A stretch of DNA of 64,000 nucleotides from JAKZVK01 sp965237575 (GTDB lineage Bacteria; Acidobacteriota; Terriglobia; Bryobacterales; UBA6623), in assembly GCA_965237575.1 (NCBI GenBank), contig CBDEGI010000004.1, positions 558,001 through 622,000 on the forward strand, in the 5' to 3' direction. Positions 26,182 through 36,766 of the stretch are shown piece by piece. Within the stretch, counting starts at the first letter, position 1, and each line of letters begins with the position of its first letter. The notes beneath the pieces were generated by a model, which worked only from the letters and a program-made list of their open reading frames with translations, made no database searches and was not told the origin of the DNA. The position numbers and the translations under genes were made by a program.

Positions 26182-27528
26182 ATGATCAAGTCGACGCGCC
26201 GGCGTTTTCTCGGCTCGACCGCGACCTCGGCGGCACTGGGCGCGACTGCTCGCAAGGCCTCCGCTCAAGAAACTTCTGCGGTCCCTCCGGAGGTGAGCCG
26301 CGACGCCCTTACAAAGCTCCGCGACCACTACCGCGACGAGCTATTCAACATCCAGCTTCCCTTCTGGGACCAACACGGCATCGACCACGAGCGCGGCGGC
26401 TTCATGACCGCGCTCGACTATGACGGGACGCGTCTCAACGACGACAAGTATCACTGGTATCAAGGCCGCGGCATCTGGGTCTACAGCTATCTCTACAACC
26501 ACCTCGGGCGCGACGCCCGCCACCTCGAAATAGCCCGCAAGACAAAAGAGTTCTGGCTTCAGCACGCCCGTCAGGACGACGGTTGGTACGCCGTCAACCT
26601 CTCCCGCGACGGCAAGATCCTCGCGCCCTTCAATGAAGACGTCTACGGCATGTACTTCCTCGCCGAGGGCCTGCAGGAGTACGCCGCCGCAGCCGGTGAC
26701 GGCGAAGCGCGAGACCTTGCGATCCGCCTCGTCAAGAAGCTCTTCGGCCACATCAGCCGACCCGACTTCCAGGATAAGTACGCGCCTCACCCCGGCGCAC
26801 GCATCCAGGGCAACTGGATGCTCAACCTACAGACGTGCACGCAGATCCTCAACCGCGGCCACGACCCCGAGATCGAGCGCATCGCTGACTTCTGCGTCGA
26901 CGCGATTCTCCACAAGCACCACAACGCCGACATCGGCCTCACCAACGAATACCGTAACCACGACTTCAGTCCCATCGAATCCGAGAAGAACAAGTCGCTA
27001 CTCGGCCACTGCTGCCAATGCCTTTGGATGGTGATGGACGAGGCGTTGCGCCGCGGTGACCAGGCGATGTTCGACTTGGCGGCACGGCAGCTACGCCAGC
27101 ACCTCGACATCGGCTGGGACCACGTCTACGGCGGGCTGTCTGAGTGGATCAACGTCGATGCGGGTTGTTATGAGTGGCCCCCGATGCAACTGCCGGGCGA
27201 CCGTCCGGAGCTGCGGCTCACCGGCGAGTACTTCTACTACAAGAGCATGTGGGCGCAGCAAGAGGTCCTGGTTTCAGCCCTGAAGGTGTTCGAGCACACC
27301 GGCGCCGCGTGGGCCGCGCGCTACTTCACCCTCGCGCAGGACATCGCCGACAACAAGTTCTCGCTACGCCGGTTCGGCCACCCCACCTATAGCTTGGGCG
27401 AAGACCGGCACTTTAGTTTCAAGCCCGGTTACCGCGGCGTCCGCCAAGACAACTACCACCCCCTGCGGCGATTGATGATGAACCTATTGGCCCTCGATCG
27501 CATGCTGGCTCGCGAACACATGGCCTAG
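26182..27528 (+). CDS. N-acylglucosamine 2-epimerase (AGE) family protein, Tat-exported
   Basis: 448 residues, with a Tat signal at the N-terminus (STRRRFLGSTATSAALGA). The mature part matches the alpha/alpha-toroid AGE family that epimerises or isomerises sugars: YHWYQGRGIWVYSYLYNHL, WYAVNLSRDG, EDVYGMYFLAEGLQEYA and GHCCQCLWMVMDEAL. The substrate cannot be read from the sequence; N-acetylglucosamine/mannosamine or mannose-type sugars are possible. AAGGA lies almost directly before the ATG, and a TATGAT at 26153-26158 may be the -10. Ends 19 bases from the convergent PhoD-like gene. Confidence 0.82.
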   Translation: MIKSTRRRFLGSTATSAALGATARKASAQETSAVPPEVSRDALTKLRDHYRDELFNIQLPFWDQHGIDHERGGFMTALDYDGTRLNDDKYHWYQGRGIWVYSYLYNHLGRDARHLEIARKTKEFWLQHARQDDGWYAVNLSRDGKILAPFNEDVYGMYFLAEGLQEYAAAAGDGEARDLAIRLVKKLFGHISRPDFQDKYAPHPGARIQGNWMLNLQTCTQILNRGHDPEIERIADFCVDAILHKHHNADIGLTNEYRNHDFSPIESEKNKSLLGHCCQCLWMVMDEALRRGDQAMFDLAARQLRQHLDIGWDHVYGGLSEWINVDAGCYEWPPMQLPGDRPELRLTGEYFYYKSMWAQQEVLVSALKVFEHTGAAWAARYFTLAQDIADNKFSLRRFGHPTYSLGEDRHFSFKPGYRGVRQDNYHPLRRLMMNLLALDRMLAREHMA

Positions 27529-27547
27529 CAGCCAAGCCGGCCCTTCC

Positions 27548-29044
27548 CTACTCCACCGCTACCGCCCGCGTGTATTCGTACTCGACATTCCCATCCACCG
27601 CGTGCAGCCGGAAGGCGATCGTACTCTCGTCCCCCACCTTCTTCGCCTGCACCGACAAGAACCCACCCATCTCACGATGGAACTGATGGTAGACCGGATC
27701 ATGTCCCGGCGAGCCACCGGCATGAATATCACTAATCGGCCCGGACGAGAACTCATGCATGCCCGACTTGGGATGCACCGAATGGTACTGCCAATGGCGG
27801 TCGCCGCAAGCCCCGAAATAGTTGTCCGCCAAGTTCTCTTTGACAAAGTTGCGGAACTCGTCGCCTTCGTGCGTGAAGTCGACATTCGAGTGATTGTCGT
27901 GCTTGTTGCTGCGGTCGGGACCGACGATCGGCGTCGGACTGATGAGCACCTTCCAATCGGCGTCGCTGGCGAGCAGCGTCTCTTTGAGCCACTTCTTCTG
28001 CTCGGCGCCCCAGATCGTCTTGTCGGGGCCGTCTTCCATCGTGTTGGGTGAACGGAAGTCCCGTCCCTCGAGAACCCAGACCTGCAAGCCCTTGCCCCAA
28101 CGGAACGTGCGGTAAGGCTTCTCGCTCATCGGCACTTGCTCGTTGTAGACCTTCAGTCCTTCCTCGAAGGTGAACGGGCTCATGAAAGGGCGCATTAACC
28201 CGGGCCAGCCGTCGTTGAGGTGCGAGTCGTGATCGTCCTTCTCGAAATAGGTGGGCACCTTGAGATGGAACTCGATCAGCTTCGGGAAGCTGTACATGCG
28301 GTGCCAGTGGTAGCGCGCGATGTCGATCGTGGCGGCGGGCGGGTCGTCGCTGTCGTAGTAGACCGTGTCGCCTGTGGGCACGATGAACTTGGGGCTAAGC
28401 GCGGCCATCGAGTCGTACGCCATGAAACCGTCTTTGTGGTCCGAATGCATGTACATTTGGCCGGTGATGACGGTGAAGGTCACATCGGCGTACTCGTCTG
28501 CAGGCGGCGCGGTTTCGAACTGCCCCAGAAGCGGCTGGTGCAAGACGGAGTCGTCGAGGTTCGAGGTCTCCGCCGAGTAGTTGTAGACGGTGGAGGGCTG
28601 CAAGCCGGTGATCGCGAACTGGTGCGTGAAGTCGTCCTCGGCCTTGACCTCGTGCCACGGAGTCTCTTGGCCGTCGGCCGGGCCTTCGGGAAAGTTGTCG
28701 AATACGCCTGCCTGCGTGCTGTAGCGAACGCGAACACGCCCCGGCGCGCCCGGCGCCGAGCCTTCGAGATCGGGGACATTGGGGATCTCCGGCGGCACCT
28801 TCTTGACGGAGCGCTTGCGCCGCAGGATGCCGTCGTTGCGCCGCTCGGCCTTCGCGGTCAGGCGCATCGCCACGATTGCCGACGATTCCGTCACCTCACC
28901 CACTTTGACGCCAGTCGCCTGGCGGCTTTCGTCGAGCACTTCATACGAGGGCCCGCACGACGCCAGCGTCGCCAGACCAACGAGGGCGGCCGGCACGACT
29001 ACTGACAGAGGAGCCACGCAATGCTTCGTACTCTTCAAACGCAT
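27548..29044 (-). CDS. PhoD-like alkaline phosphatase/phosphodiesterase lipoprotein
   Basis: 498 residues with a lipoprotein signal (VGLATLASC, Cys30). An N-terminal fibronectin-like portion (about 45-180: VKVGEVTESSAIVAMRL, ITGLQPSTVYNYSAE) precedes a metallophosphatase domain with VPTGDTVYYDSD, YFEKDDHDSHLNDGW and a later WVLEGRDFRSP / GDRHWQYH set, typical of the alkaline phosphatase D family. Releases phosphate from phosphomonoesters or diesters outside the cytoplasm. Transcribed alone, convergent with the AGE gene. Confidence 0.83.
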   Translation of the reverse strand: MRLKSTKHCVAPLSVVVPAALVGLATLASCGPSYEVLDESRQATGVKVGEVTESSAIVAMRLTAKAERRNDGILRRKRSVKKVPPEIPNVPDLEGSAPGAPGRVRVRYSTQAGVFDNFPEGPADGQETPWHEVKAEDDFTHQFAITGLQPSTVYNYSAETSNLDDSVLHQPLLGQFETAPPADEYADVTFTVITGQMYMHSDHKDGFMAYDSMAALSPKFIVPTGDTVYYDSDDPPAATIDIARYHWHRMYSFPKLIEFHLKVPTYFEKDDHDSHLNDGWPGLMRPFMSPFTFEEGLKVYNEQVPMSEKPYRTFRWGKGLQVWVLEGRDFRSPNTMEDGPDKTIWGAEQKKWLKETLLASDADWKVLISPTPIVGPDRSNKHDNHSNVDFTHEGDEFRNFVKENLADNYFGACGDRHWQYHSVHPKSGMHEFSSGPISDIHAGGSPGHDPVYHQFHREMGGFLSVQAKKVGDESTIAFRLHAVDGNVEYEYTRAVAVE

Positions 29045-29095
29045 AGGCGGGATTGTACCAGGAAGGTTCGCTAACGGTTGCGGCTCAGGCGGTGC

Positions 29096-30325
29096 CTACG
29101 ACTCCAACGCAGCCCGCATACGGCTTGTCGTCAGCTTGGTCAACTCGCCCAGCCAGTCGGCTGCCCTGGACGCCGCCTCGTCGCCGAGCTGCCGAATCGC
29201 ATCGATATGCAAAGCAACCTGGCGGGACTGTTCGTACTCTTGCAAGAAGACATCGGGCAGCGGTGGAACATCGGGTCTCGACGTGATGATGTCTCCAATC
29301 TGCTCTCGGCTCTTCAACAACAAGCGATGCTCGCCCTCAAAACGCGCCGCCGCTTCCCCGCCCGACGCGGACAACTTCGCAATCGACCGCTCCAACTTGC
29401 CGATGATCTTGTCAAGCCGCTTGGCCCGCTCGGCGATGTGCCGTCGGATCTGCTCCCGCACCGCCCCGTAGAGCGCCTTGTGGTCATCGTCTCCAAACGG
29501 CATTCGCACATGCTCGTACCAGGCATCGAGCGCGTGAAGGTTTCCAACGAGCTTCGCCGTGGCCAGGAACTTGCGCTTCAAGCCCATGTAGATCTCGCGG
29601 TCAAAGCCATCGGTGGGCTGCGTTTCCGCCGACTCGAACTGGACACAATCCGGACCGACGTCGTTTCGAACCATCGACCCCGCCGCCACCACCGCGCCGA
29701 AATCGATGTGCAGCGGCCCCACCAGCCCGCAGTGCCCGCCCACAAAAACCGGCGCCGACCGCAACAGCACGCCCCGCACGTCGCCGATCAGGCTGCTCCA
29801 CTTGTCCCCGCGCGGATCGAAGTTGAAGTGGATCACTCCCGAGCCCACCTCGCTGTGGTCGTCGCGTGAGGTGCCGCCGCTCATGAAAATGTCGCAGTAG
29901 TTGATCAGCGACCCGGTGACGACCGTCGCGGTGAGGATGGTGTTCTTGAAGGCGACGCTGTGGGCGGCTTCGGCTTGCTCTTCGAGCAGCGTGCCTTCAC
30001 GCAGTTCGGCAAAGCCCCGTACGCGAGCCCCATCGAGGAGCGTGGCGTTTTCGTAGGAGCCCGCCCCCAACTCGACATCGCGGCCGATCTGGCAATCCGC
30101 GACGCGCGCGTGACCGGAAACGCCGATCCGCGATCGGCGGCCGATGCGCAGTTGCGGTCCGCTCAGCGCTGCGCTGATCAGGACCGCGCCGGACTCGATG
30201 TTATCGAGCGGCACATCGGCGGCGACATAGACCCGCTCAGGGCCCCAAGCGTCCACGCCACGCTCGATCAATCGCGAAACACGTTCGCGATTCCCGGCGT
30301 CGTCGTAGGGTGCGGGTTCGGACAC
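29096..30325 (-). CDS. Left-handed beta-helix (hexapeptide-repeat) protein, nucleotidyltransferase/acyltransferase-like
   Basis: 409 residues without a signal peptide. Residues about 55-260 show hexapeptide-like strand repeats (IGRRSRIGVSGHARVADCQIGRDVELGAG, split across turns; HFNFDPRGDKWSSLIGDVRG; FVGGHCGLVGPLHIDFGAVVAAGSMV), as in the acyltransferase domain of GlmU-like proteins. The C-terminal 130 residues are helical, probably coiled coil. No nucleotidyltransferase domain is present. Related proteins are annotated as UDP-GlcNAc pyrophosphorylase-like, but activity is uncertain. Lies downstream of alaS with 110 bases between. Confidence 0.6.
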   Translation of the reverse strand: MSEPAPYDDAGNRERVSRLIERGVDAWGPERVYVAADVPLDNIESGAVLISAALSGPQLRIGRRSRIGVSGHARVADCQIGRDVELGAGSYENATLLDGARVRGFAELREGTLLEEQAEAAHSVAFKNTILTATVVTGSLINYCDIFMSGGTSRDDHSEVGSGVIHFNFDPRGDKWSSLIGDVRGVLLRSAPVFVGGHCGLVGPLHIDFGAVVAAGSMVRNDVGPDCVQFESAETQPTDGFDREIYMGLKRKFLATAKLVGNLHALDAWYEHVRMPFGDDDHKALYGAVREQIRRHIAERAKRLDKIIGKLERSIAKLSASGGEAAARFEGEHRLLLKSREQIGDIITSRPDVPPLPDVFLQEYEQSRQVALHIDAIRQLGDEAASRAADWLGELTKLTTSRMRAALES

Positions 30326-30366
30326 TGGATCTTCCGTCGGTTTAGAGGAACGGTGAAGAGTGGATC

Positions 30367-30382
30367 ACGCAAAGGCGCAAAG
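30367..30382 (+). repeat. ACGCAAAGGCGCAAAG intergenic repeat remnant
   Basis: A CGCAAAG-type direct repeat between the LbetaH gene and alaS. Sequences of this type recur in intergenic DNA of many environmental bacteria. Only one copy is visible here. Confidence 0.25.
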
Positions 30383-30435
30383 CCCGCCAAGGGGAACCGT
30401 TGCCTTTGCTTGGAACATCCGCCGCCTTGGCCCAG

Positions 30436-33084
<2,649 letters not shown>

Positions 33085-33226
33085 GACTTGGCCTCGTTAC
33101 AAACGTGAGCCCCAGGGTTGAACCCCACAGGCGCCTTCGACCGCACCCCCGTCAATCGAAAAACCTGGGAACTGGTCAAAACGTTGCCCCCTGGAATCCC
33201 TATTGAACCGACGACCGAGATGTAGA

Positions 33227-33297
33227 GGCACAGCATGCTGTGCCCGTGTTCGGGTCAGGCCGGCCGCTCAAGGGTGCCTGGCACGGCATGCCGTGCC
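33227..33297. repeat. Pair of 18-bp perfect palindromes
   Basis: GGCACAGCATGCTGTGCC at 33227-33244 and GGCACGGCATGCCGTGCC at 33280-33297, each its own reverse complement. They differ at one symmetric base pair and are 35 bases apart. They sit between recX and alaS in the 33085-33365 gap, where no gene is seen. They look like a REP-type palindromic repeat pair. Confidence 0.7.
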
Positions 33298-33365
33298 CTT
33301 ACATTTTCGCATGTGCGACCCTCGCTCAACGTGAACCAAATCCTCTCTACTTTGCGCATGGGTGG

Positions 33366-33908
33366 CTAATCAAACGCCTCGTCGGTCTGGTCGGCGAACC
33401 CCTCCAACCACTCGCTATCGGAAGCGATTTCCTGCAACGCCTCCACGATCTTATCAGAGGCAAATCCAGCCCTGATCAGCCCTCGATAGAGTCGCGCGAT
33501 GTGCTTGGGATCAGTCACCGGCCGCTCCCGATAGCCTTTGCCGAGCTTGCGACGCAGGTGCGCGCGAATGAGTTGGGCCTCGTCAATGTCTTGGTAGGCC
33601 TGCTCGACGGCTCCTCCCGCAACGCCCGCGTCGACCCCCCGCCGCTCCAACTCCCGTAGGACACGCTTCGGCCCCAGCGCCTCGTACTGACGCCGGAAGC
33701 GCGAGTACGACTCGGCGAGATTCGCGTCATCGAGATACCCCACGTCGGCCAACCGCCCGACGACTTCTTCGACGTCTTCCTCATGCGCCGCGCGCCGCTG
33801 GAGCCGCGACCGCAACTCGACCGCGGTGAGTGAGCGCCGCCCCAGCGCCCCAACCGCGTACTCATAGAGCGCCTCAACCGCCAGGAGCGTGGGACCGCGC
33901 GAAGCCAC
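33366..33908 (-). CDS. recX: Regulatory protein RecX family
   Basis: 180 residues of charged three-helix repeats, as in RecX, the modulator of RecA filaments (LRSRLQRRAAHEEDVEEVVGRL, ADVGYLDDANLAESYSRFR, LGPKRVLRELERRGVD). Acts in the cytoplasm on DNA repair; recA is not in the window. GTG 33908 has no Shine-Dalgarno. Instead TAGAAT stands with its last base 6 bases upstream, so the transcript may start at the GTG itself (leaderless). Divergent from hicB with 68 bases between the two starts. Confidence 0.85.
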   Translation of the reverse strand: MASRGPTLLAVEALYEYAVGALGRRSLTAVELRSRLQRRAAHEEDVEEVVGRLADVGYLDDANLAESYSRFRRQYEALGPKRVLRELERRGVDAGVAGGAVEQAYQDIDEAQLIRAHLRRKLGKGYRERPVTDPKHIARLYRGLIRAGFASDKIVEALQEIASDSEWLEGFADQTDEAFD

Positions 33909-33914
33909 GCTGTG

Positions 33915-33920
33915 ATTCTA
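33915..33920 (-). promoter_or_regulatory. Putative -10 of recX, leaderless arrangement
   Basis: TAGAAT on the minus strand, ending 6 bases before the GTG start. A transcription start 6-7 bases downstream would coincide with the start codon. No clear -35. Confidence 0.4.
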
Positions 33921-33963
33921 ACGTGTGACTCCGGGCTTACATCACCGCTCCAAGAAGCAACGT

Positions 33964-33969
33964 TAGAAT
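33964..33969 (+). promoter_or_regulatory. Putative -10 of hicB, leaderless arrangement
   Basis: TAGAAT ending 7 bases before the ATG at 33977; it overlaps the alternative ATG at 33968. Mirror image of the recX box on the other strand. No clear -35. Confidence 0.4.
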
Positions 33970-33976
33970 GGAAGCT

Positions 33977-34216
33977 ATGAAAGGCCCAACCGTCGAACTG
34001 ATCCCTGATCCTGAGGAGGGCGGATTCACCGCGCGCGTCCCGGACATCCCTGCCTACGGGGAAGGCGAGACCGAGGCCGCCGCCGTCGCCGATCTCAAAG
34101 ATGCGCTCAGCCTGTACATCAAGGAGTTTGGGCTCGACGATGCGTTGTCGCGCATCAATGCCCCCACCGAGTTGCGCCGACTCGATGTCGAGCTAACGGA
34201 ACTCGTGCGTGTCTAG
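33977..34216 (+). CDS. hicB: HicB-type antitoxin
   Basis: 79 residues of the HicB fold: VELIPDPEEGGFTARVPDIPAYGEGETEAAAVADLKDAL in sections is the partial RNase H-like domain that binds and neutralises HicA. No C-terminal HTH or ribbon-helix-helix is evident, so autoregulation may be weak or indirect. ATG 33977 is chosen over 33968 because a TAGAAT box overlaps the earlier codon. Overlaps the toxin gene by 8 bases; antitoxin-first order. Confidence 0.8.
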   Translation: MKGPTVELIPDPEEGGFTARVPDIPAYGEGETEAAAVADLKDALSLYIKEFGLDDALSRINAPTELRRLDVELTELVRV

Positions 34217-34433
34217 ACTTCCACGCTTGACCGGCGCAAGGATGGTGGCTTTCCTCCAGAACGAAGGATTCATCCTACGCCGCGCCCGTGGAAGCCACCA
34301 CATTATGGCGAAAGGCGAGCTTCGCACAACGGTCCCGGTTCACGGTTCTCGGGTGCTCAAAGTAGGCACTCTTCGGGGGATACTGCGTGACATTCGAATG
34401 AGTCCTCGGGAGTTCGAGGAGAGGTTGCGCTAG
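34209..34433 (+). CDS. hicA: HicA-type mRNA interferase toxin
   Basis: 74 residues, the usual HicA size. HicA toxins are double-stranded-RNA-binding-fold ribonucleases that degrade mRNA. RLTGARMVAFLQNEGF is the first helix, RRARGSHHIM carries the catalytic histidine (His30/31) and VPVHGSRVLKVGTLRGILRD completes the fold. GTG start inside the end of hicB, giving translational coupling. All key residues look intact, so the pair is probably functional. Confidence 0.85.
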   Translation: MSRLPRLTGARMVAFLQNEGFILRRARGSHHIMAKGELRTTVPVHGSRVLKVGTLRGILRDIRMSPREFEERLR

Positions 34434-34455
34434 GCGAGGATTCGGCGACCACCCG

Positions 34456-35538
34456 ATGCTATCCAAATCCCTGCGGCGAGCCAACTTTCGCCTCCTTCCC
34501 GGCCGCCTGTTCTACGGGCCGGAATGGCTTGTGCTCGGCGTCAACAACATTTGCAATCTGCATTGCAAGATGTGCGACGTCGGTACCGCCTTCTCGGACA
34601 GCAACTTCTACTACCACCTGATGGGCGCTCAGCCGGTGAACATGCCGTTAGAACTCGCCCGTCGGATCCTTGATCAGGCCGCCCGCCATTACCCTGAGGC
34701 CAAGATCGGCTACGCGTTCACCGAGCCGGGCATCTACCCTCACCTGATTGAATCGCTCGACTACGCCCAATCGCACAAGCTCTACACGACCGTGACGACC
34801 AACGGGCTCAACCTGCCCCAGTTGGCAGAAGATCTGTCGCGCGTCGGGCTGCGGGAACTCAACGTTTCGCTCGACGGCCCGCCGGAGGTTCACAACCGTA
34901 TTCGCGGCCATCCGAAGTCCTTCGAGCGGGCGTTGTCAGGGATTGAGAAACTGCTCGAACAACCGGGCCCCAAACCCGCGGTGTCGGTCTACTGCACGAT
35001 CACGGAGTGGAACGTCGGCCGGCTCGAGGAGTTCCTCGGCTTCTTCCACCACCTGCCCCTGCGAGAAGTCGGCTTCATGCACACCAACTACACTCCCACC
35101 TCCGTGGCCGAGGCCCACAACCGAGTGCATGGCGCGACCTATCCCGCGACCGCTTCCAACATGGAAGGAATTGATCTCGCGCAGATGGATCTCGACCGGC
35201 TGTGGGACGAGGTCGAGGCCATCGAGTCGAACGCCTATCCCTTCCGCGTGATCTTCTCCCCCGCGATCGCCAGTCGACCGGGCCTAGACATCTTCTACCG
35301 CGAACCCACCCGTCTGCTCGGAACCCTGTGCAACGATGCCTTCCGCAACATCATGATCAAGAGCGACGGCAGCGTGATTCCCGCTCACGGCCGCTGCTAC
35401 CGGGTGGTGGCCGGCAGTATCTACGAGCAGTCGTTGCCGGAGATCTGGCACTCGCAACCGTTGGCCGGCTTTCGAAAGACGCTGATCAAGGCAGGCGGTC
35501 TGCTCCCAGCCTGCTCACGCTGCTGCAGCGCTTTTTGA
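34456..35538 (+). CDS. Radical SAM protein with SPASM-like C-terminus
   Basis: 360 residues. NICNLHCKMCD gives the CX3CX2C [4Fe-4S] motif (Cys33, Cys37, Cys40), followed by the AdoMet-barrel segments FTEPGIYP, TTVTTNGLNL and ELNVSLDGPPEVHNRIRG. The C-terminus carries further cysteines (TLCNDAFRNIMIKSDGSV, GRCYRVV, LLPACSRCCSAF), as in SPASM/twitch auxiliary cluster domains, so it may modify a peptide or protein or act in cofactor or sugar synthesis. No peptide substrate gene was identified beside it. It follows hicA by 22 bases. Confidence 0.85.
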   Translation: MLSKSLRRANFRLLPGRLFYGPEWLVLGVNNICNLHCKMCDVGTAFSDSNFYYHLMGAQPVNMPLELARRILDQAARHYPEAKIGYAFTEPGIYPHLIESLDYAQSHKLYTTVTTNGLNLPQLAEDLSRVGLRELNVSLDGPPEVHNRIRGHPKSFERALSGIEKLLEQPGPKPAVSVYCTITEWNVGRLEEFLGFFHHLPLREVGFMHTNYTPTSVAEAHNRVHGATYPATASNMEGIDLAQMDLDRLWDEVEAIESNAYPFRVIFSPAIASRPGLDIFYREPTRLLGTLCNDAFRNIMIKSDGSVIPAHGRCYRVVAGSIYEQSLPEIWHSQPLAGFRKTLIKAGGLLPACSRCCSAF

Positions 35539-35659
35539 GCAAAAAGCCGCGGATCTCAAAACCGAAGAGTCGCGCTACGCTCTCTATTTGAGTTGGGCCG
35601 CAGCCATCCCTCCGAGGGCCAACCGTTCGCCCTCGCTGTACTCTCGCAACCACCTGTTC

Positions 35660-35665
35660 TACAAT
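35660..35665 (+). promoter_or_regulatory. Putative -10 of the amidohydrolase gene at 35674
   Basis: TACAAT ending 8 bases before the ATG, with no Shine-Dalgarno between, implying a nearly leaderless message. Confidence 0.35.
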
Positions 35666-35673
35666 CCATCGGT

Positions 35674-36633
35674 ATGGCAACCACCCTGACTCGCCGCGAT
35701 TTCACCAAGGGCCTCGGAGCCGCCGCGCTAGCCGGCGCCGCCGGCTGTGGCGGAGAAGCCCCTGCTCCCGAACAGGCCCCCCCGCCCGAACAGGCAGGCC
35801 CGCCGCTCAAGATCGTCGACCCGCACGTACACGTCTGGGTCAACGACCCTAAGTACCCTTGGCCGAAAGAGAACAAGAACCCGCCCAAGGAAGACGCCTC
35901 CGCAGAGACGCTGCTCGGTCTGATGAAGGCTCACGGTGTGTCGAACACGGTGATCGTCCACCCGATGCACTACCGTTGGGACTGCCGCTACGTCGGCGAC
36001 GTCATGAAGAAGTACCCCAAGGAGTTCCAGGGCGTTTGCCGCGTCAACCCCGAAGCCACTGACGCGGCCGATGAACTGACAAAGTGGACCGAGGAGTGGG
36101 GCTTCAAGGGCGTGCGCCTCAGCCCTTCGGCCAGCGAGGCGGGTGATTGGATCACGAACACCGACTTGATGGACCCGATCTGGAGCAAGGCGCAGGCATT
36201 GAAGGTCCCGATGCTACTGTTAACCAAGGCCTCACGGCTGCCCGACGCGCAGAAGTACATCGAGAAGTACGGCGACCTCGACGTCGTCATCGATCACATG
36301 GCCGACTACAAGCCGACCGACCCGTTGTCCGAGTTGGACAAGCTGCTCGCGCTGGCGCAATTCCCGCGCGTCTACGTCAAGATCTCGCACACCTGGAGCA
36401 TCTCGAGCGAACCGTATCCTCACCGCGACACCTGGGCCCAGGTGAAGACGGTACTCGATACCTTCGGACGCGAGCGCACCATGTGGGGTACCGACTGGCC
36501 CGTCTCGAAGAGCAAGATCGACTACGGCAAGACGCTCGAACTGGTGCGCGATGAAATGGACTTTCTCACCGACGAGGACAAGGAGTGGCTGCTGAGCAAG
36601 ACGATCGAGCGCCTGTGGCCGTTCACGGCGTAG
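35674..36633 (+). CDS. Amidohydrolase-2 family TIM-barrel hydrolase, exported
   Basis: 319 residues from ATG 35674. N-terminal Tat-like signal TRRDFTKGLGAAALAGAAGCG, with a Cys at the end that could be lipidated, then a Pro/Glu/Ala spacer (PEQAPPPEQAGPP). The domain opens with KIVDPHVHVWV (metal-binding His-x-His) and has VVIDHMADYK, KISHTWS and the late RTMWGTDWPVSKS aspartate typical of amidohydrolase-2/lactonase-like metal-dependent hydrolases. The substrate is unknown. The frame upstream to 35593 overlaps the -10 box and is not used. Confidence 0.82.
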   Translation: MATTLTRRDFTKGLGAAALAGAAGCGGEAPAPEQAPPPEQAGPPLKIVDPHVHVWVNDPKYPWPKENKNPPKEDASAETLLGLMKAHGVSNTVIVHPMHYRWDCRYVGDVMKKYPKEFQGVCRVNPEATDAADELTKWTEEWGFKGVRLSPSASEAGDWITNTDLMDPIWSKAQALKVPMLLLTKASRLPDAQKYIEKYGDLDVVIDHMADYKPTDPLSELDKLLALAQFPRVYVKISHTWSISSEPYPHRDTWAQVKTVLDTFGRERTMWGTDWPVSKSKIDYGKTLELVRDEMDFLTDEDKEWLLSKTIERLWPFTA

Positions 36634-36650
36634 CCGATGCAACTCAACAA

Positions 36651-36696
36651 GAAACCGAGCCGTGACCGTAAGGGAGCGGTCCGGCACGAACCCTCA
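36651..36696 (+). repeat. Dispersed intergenic repeat, copy 2
   Basis: Plus-strand copy of the repeat at 1964-2010 (core CCGTGACCGTAAGGGAGCGG), located between two amidohydrolase genes. Confidence 0.7.
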
Positions 36697-36766
36697 ACCT
36701 TGCCCGAAGGGATCGAGAGCCCGAGCACCTGACCCGCTCACGCTTTCATCCCCCGCAACTCACACC

